From Sphingomonas metalli (GTDB lineage Bacteria; Pseudomonadota; Alphaproteobacteria; Sphingomonadales; Sphingomonadaceae): DNA of 64,000 nucleotides. Of this stretch, positions 62,231 through 64,000 are shown piece after piece (the stretch's first letter is position 1; each line of letters starts with the position of its first letter). The DNA lies in contig NZ_BMIH01000002.1 of NCBI RefSeq assembly GCF_014641735.1, forward strand, positions 372,001 through 436,000, written 5' to 3'. A program made the position numbers and the translations under genes. The notes below the pieces were generated by a model. The model had not been told where the DNA came from and did no database searches. It saw nothing but the letters and a program-made list of their open reading frames with translations.

Positions 62231-62303
62231 TCGCCTGCGCGGGGATCACGGGGCTCCTCTCGGATGCGACCAGCAGCCGACGCGCCGCTAATCGTTCCTC
62301 AAT

Positions 62304-62319
62304 TGTTCCACGTGGAACA
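62304..62319. other. parS-like centromere site 2
   Basis: TGTTCCACGTGGAACA, identical in its 16-bp core to site 1 but with a mismatched outer pair. It lies 516 bases from site 1 and 129 bases before the hydrolase gene. Confidence 0.85.
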
Positions 62320-62359
62320 TTCGCCACCCGGCGTCTCTAACCAAAAGAATGTTTTTTTC

Positions 62360-62372
62360 TACAACAGTTGTA
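62360..62372. promoter_or_regulatory. palindrome before the hydrolase gene (TACAACAGTTGTA)
   Basis: Perfect 6-bp arms around a single A, the form of many GntR/FadR-type operators. It lies 76 bases before the hydrolase start. A TACAACAG half-site also lies before the GH10 gene. A binder is not shown. Confidence 0.45.
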
Positions 62373-62447
62373 AAGTACGACTGAATGGGATTACACCCAT
62401 CAAAGCCGCTCGAAGAAGCGGCATGACGTTGATTCGAGGAGAGGATC

Positions 62448-64000
62448 ATGGCGACCCGTCGCTTTGCATTCCGGCAGGCCGTGCTCGGCGCAGCGGCGCT
62501 GGCGCTGGTGACGGTCGATACCGCGGCCCCTGCGCAGAACGATGTCCATAGCGCGGTCGCAGACGATCCGGGCGTCGTGCGCTCGTCCATCTACCTGCCG
62601 GTGCGCGACGGAACGCGGCTGGCGGTCAACATCTACCGTCCCGCCGAGAACGGGCGGGCGCGCGAGGGCCGCTATCCGGTCGTCTTCGCCTTCACCCCCT
62701 ATCGCGCGCGCTATTACAAGGACGGCGAGGTCGTCGACCTGATCGACTCGACCACCTTCGGCCTGCGCGGCCTCGTCCATGCGGGCTATGTCGTCGCCAC
62801 CGCCGACGTGCGCGGCAAGGGTGCGTCCTTCGGCGCGCGGCGCGGGTTTCTCGACCAGACGGAGGCGCGCGACGGGTACGACATCGTCCAGTGGCTCGCC
62901 GCCCGGCCCTATACGACGGGCAAGGTCGGGATCACCGGCTGCTCCTATCTGGGCGGCAGCGCGATGCTGGTCGCGGGCACCCTGCCCCCGGCGCTGAAGG
63001 CGGTGTTCGCCGCAGCGACCGACCTCGACAAATATGCCTTCGTCCGCAACGGCGGCATCACCGCGCAGTTCAATACCCGGCCCGACGAGCCGCTCGACGT
63101 CGATCTCGCCAGCGTGCCGGTCGATGCCGATCGCGGCGGTGCGCTGCTCAAGGCGGCGGTGGCCGAACATGCGCGCAACACGCCGATGGCGCCGCTCTGG
63201 GCGGGGATGCCCTATCGCGACAGCGTGTCGCCGCTGACCGGCACGCGCTTCTGGGAAGAGGTCGGCCCCTATACCCACCTCGCCAGGCTGCGCAGCCCGC
63301 AGCTCGCCTGGTATGTCTGGGGCAACTGGAACGACGAGCCGACCGAGCAGATCATCCAGGCGGCGGCGAACCTCGACGCCAAGCTGATCGTCGGCCCGGG
63401 CAGCCATTGCGAGCCGCCCAAGGTGTTCGACATCGTCGGCGAGCAGCGTCGCTTCTTCGACCATTATCTCAAAGGGATCGACAACGGCATCGAGCGCGAG
63501 CCGCGCTATGCGTGGTGGCGCGAAGAGGGTCAGGGCGGCACGATGGTGCACCGCGCGACGCTGCCCGGCGCGGGGATCGCGCGCACCACCCTCTTCCTGT
63601 CGGCCGCCCCCAACGACGCGCCGGCGGCCTTCGATCGCGGCAGTCTCGCCGCGACCGCACCGCGCGCCGGCACGCACCCCTTCAAGGTCGATTACAGTGT
63701 CGCGACCAAGGACTATTTCCAGTTCTGGCCGAGCGCGCTCGACGGCAAGGGCGTGACCTATACCAGCCGGCCGCTGGCCGCCGACGCGGCGATCGAGGGC
63801 TATCCGGTGCTGACCGTCCGCGCCGCGATCGACGGGCGCGACGCCAATCTGTTCGGCTATCTGGAAGAGGTCGATCCGGCGGGCAAGGTGACGATGCTCG
63901 CCTTCGGCCGGCTCGCCTTCAGCCATCGCAAGACGGGCAAGGCGCCCTACGACCATCTCGGCCTGCCCTATCATTCGGGGCTGAAGGCCGATGTCGCGCC
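62448..64000 (+). CDS. CocE/NonD family hydrolase (partial, runs off the window)
   Basis: 517 codons are visible and the frame is open at the right edge. It begins MATRRFAFRQAVLGAAALAL..., an export signal with a Tat-like RR, after GAGGAGAGG. The catalytic elbow is GITGCSYLGGSAMLVAG (Ser in SYLG), with upstream YVVATADVRGKGASFGARRGF and a GPGSHCEPPKVF loop with the probable catalytic His. This is the X-Pro dipeptidyl-peptidase S15 / cocaine-esterase-like family, hydrolysing esters or amides of unclear nature. The C-terminal jelly roll has begun (KVDYSVATKDYF onward). It may be an acylase of the island or an unrelated neighbour. Confidence 0.88.
   Translation, partial: MATRRFAFRQAVLGAAALALVTVDTAAPAQNDVHSAVADDPGVVRSSIYLPVRDGTRLAVNIYRPAENGRAREGRYPVVFAFTPYRARYYKDGEVVDLIDSTTFGLRGLVHAGYVVATADVRGKGASFGARRGFLDQTEARDGYDIVQWLAARPYTTGKVGITGCSYLGGSAMLVAGTLPPALKAVFAAATDLDKYAFVRNGGITAQFNTRPDEPLDVDLASVPVDADRGGALLKAAVAEHARNTPMAPLWAGMPYRDSVSPLTGTRFWEEVGPYTHLARLRSPQLAWYVWGNWNDEPTEQIIQAAANLDAKLIVGPGSHCEPPKVFDIVGEQRRFFDHYLKGIDNGIEREPRYAWWREEGQGGTMVHRATLPGAGIARTTLFLSAAPNDAPAAFDRGSLAATAPRAGTHPFKVDYSVATKDYFQFWPSALDGKGVTYTSRPLAADAAIEGYPVLTVRAAIDGRDANLFGYLEEVDPAGKVTMLAFGRLAFSHRKTGKAPYDHLGLPYHSGLKADVA

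Noticed and set aside
61706..62447. Origin of replication between the parS-like sites
   Set aside because: I saw no DnaA-box cluster or AT-rich unwinding element and no origin genes; only the centromere-like sites are supported.

Overview
The window is GC-rich throughout and reads like a chromosome segment of a Sphingomonas-type alphaproteobacterium. The evidence for this is the genome style: TonB-dependent receptors of the Xanthomonas/Caulobacter type, a SapC / flavin halogenase / cupin set beside one receptor, Caulobacter-like xylose operators, alphaproteobacterial-type parS sites and several families of short intergenic palindromes. Taxonomy is inferred, not tested. I saw no rRNA, tRNA, transposase, prophage or CRISPR array.

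Layout. (1) 1-6.8 kb, housekeeping: the 3' end of a TIGR01244-type phosphatase with two small membrane proteins; an atypical Nramp transporter; glnK-amtB behind a near-perfect sigma-54 promoter; a DUF2007 protein; a ccdAB toxin-antitoxin pair whose antitoxin is probably translated from a leaderless mRNA; tldD. (2) 6.8-20.4 kb, a sugar-nucleotide and glycan locus: a minus-strand run of six genes joined by 4-base stop/start overlaps (two SDR epimerases, a glycosyltransferase, two CgeB-like glycosyltransferases, and a CgeB-like domain fused in frame to a UDP-glucuronate-decarboxylase-like domain), then a histidine phosphatase, a DUF6165 protein and a GT9-like protein, then a plus-strand operon (methyltransferase, clan-A glycosidase, zinc-type dehydrogenase, Gfo/Idh oxidoreductase). 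It looks like one system for making or modifying a cell-surface or secreted glycan whose product is unknown.

(3) 20.7-62 kb, a large xylan-utilisation island. Transport is by two TonB receptors, a XylE-like sugar porter and a hexuronate-type MFS protein. Depolymerisation is by GH10, GH3, four GH43 enzymes, GH115, GH27 and GH95, with several esterases. Xylose enters central metabolism through XylA and XylB. Regulators are a GntR/FCD protein and a LacI protein. Five intergenic copies of a 14-bp operator (consensus TGATAGCGCTACCA) tie the GH43-xylBA operon, the sugar porter, GH3, the first TonB receptor operon and the esterase/GH115 pair into one probable regulon. A different inverted operator pair lies between the second TonB receptor and the hexuronate-type transporter. 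The side-chain enzymes (alpha-glucuronidase, alpha-galactosidase, GH95 fucosidase/L-galactosidase, acetylesterases) suggest a highly decorated glucuronoarabinoxylan.

(4) 61.7-64 kb: after the second receptor and its terminator, two parS-like palindromes bracket a nest of inverted repeats, followed by a CocE/NonD-type hydrolase that runs off the window. ParB centromere sites inside a catabolic island are the most surprising structural feature here. Starts were chosen from Shine-Dalgarno position and family N-termini and often lie downstream of the longest possible reading frame, because the GC-rich DNA leaves long open frames on both strands.
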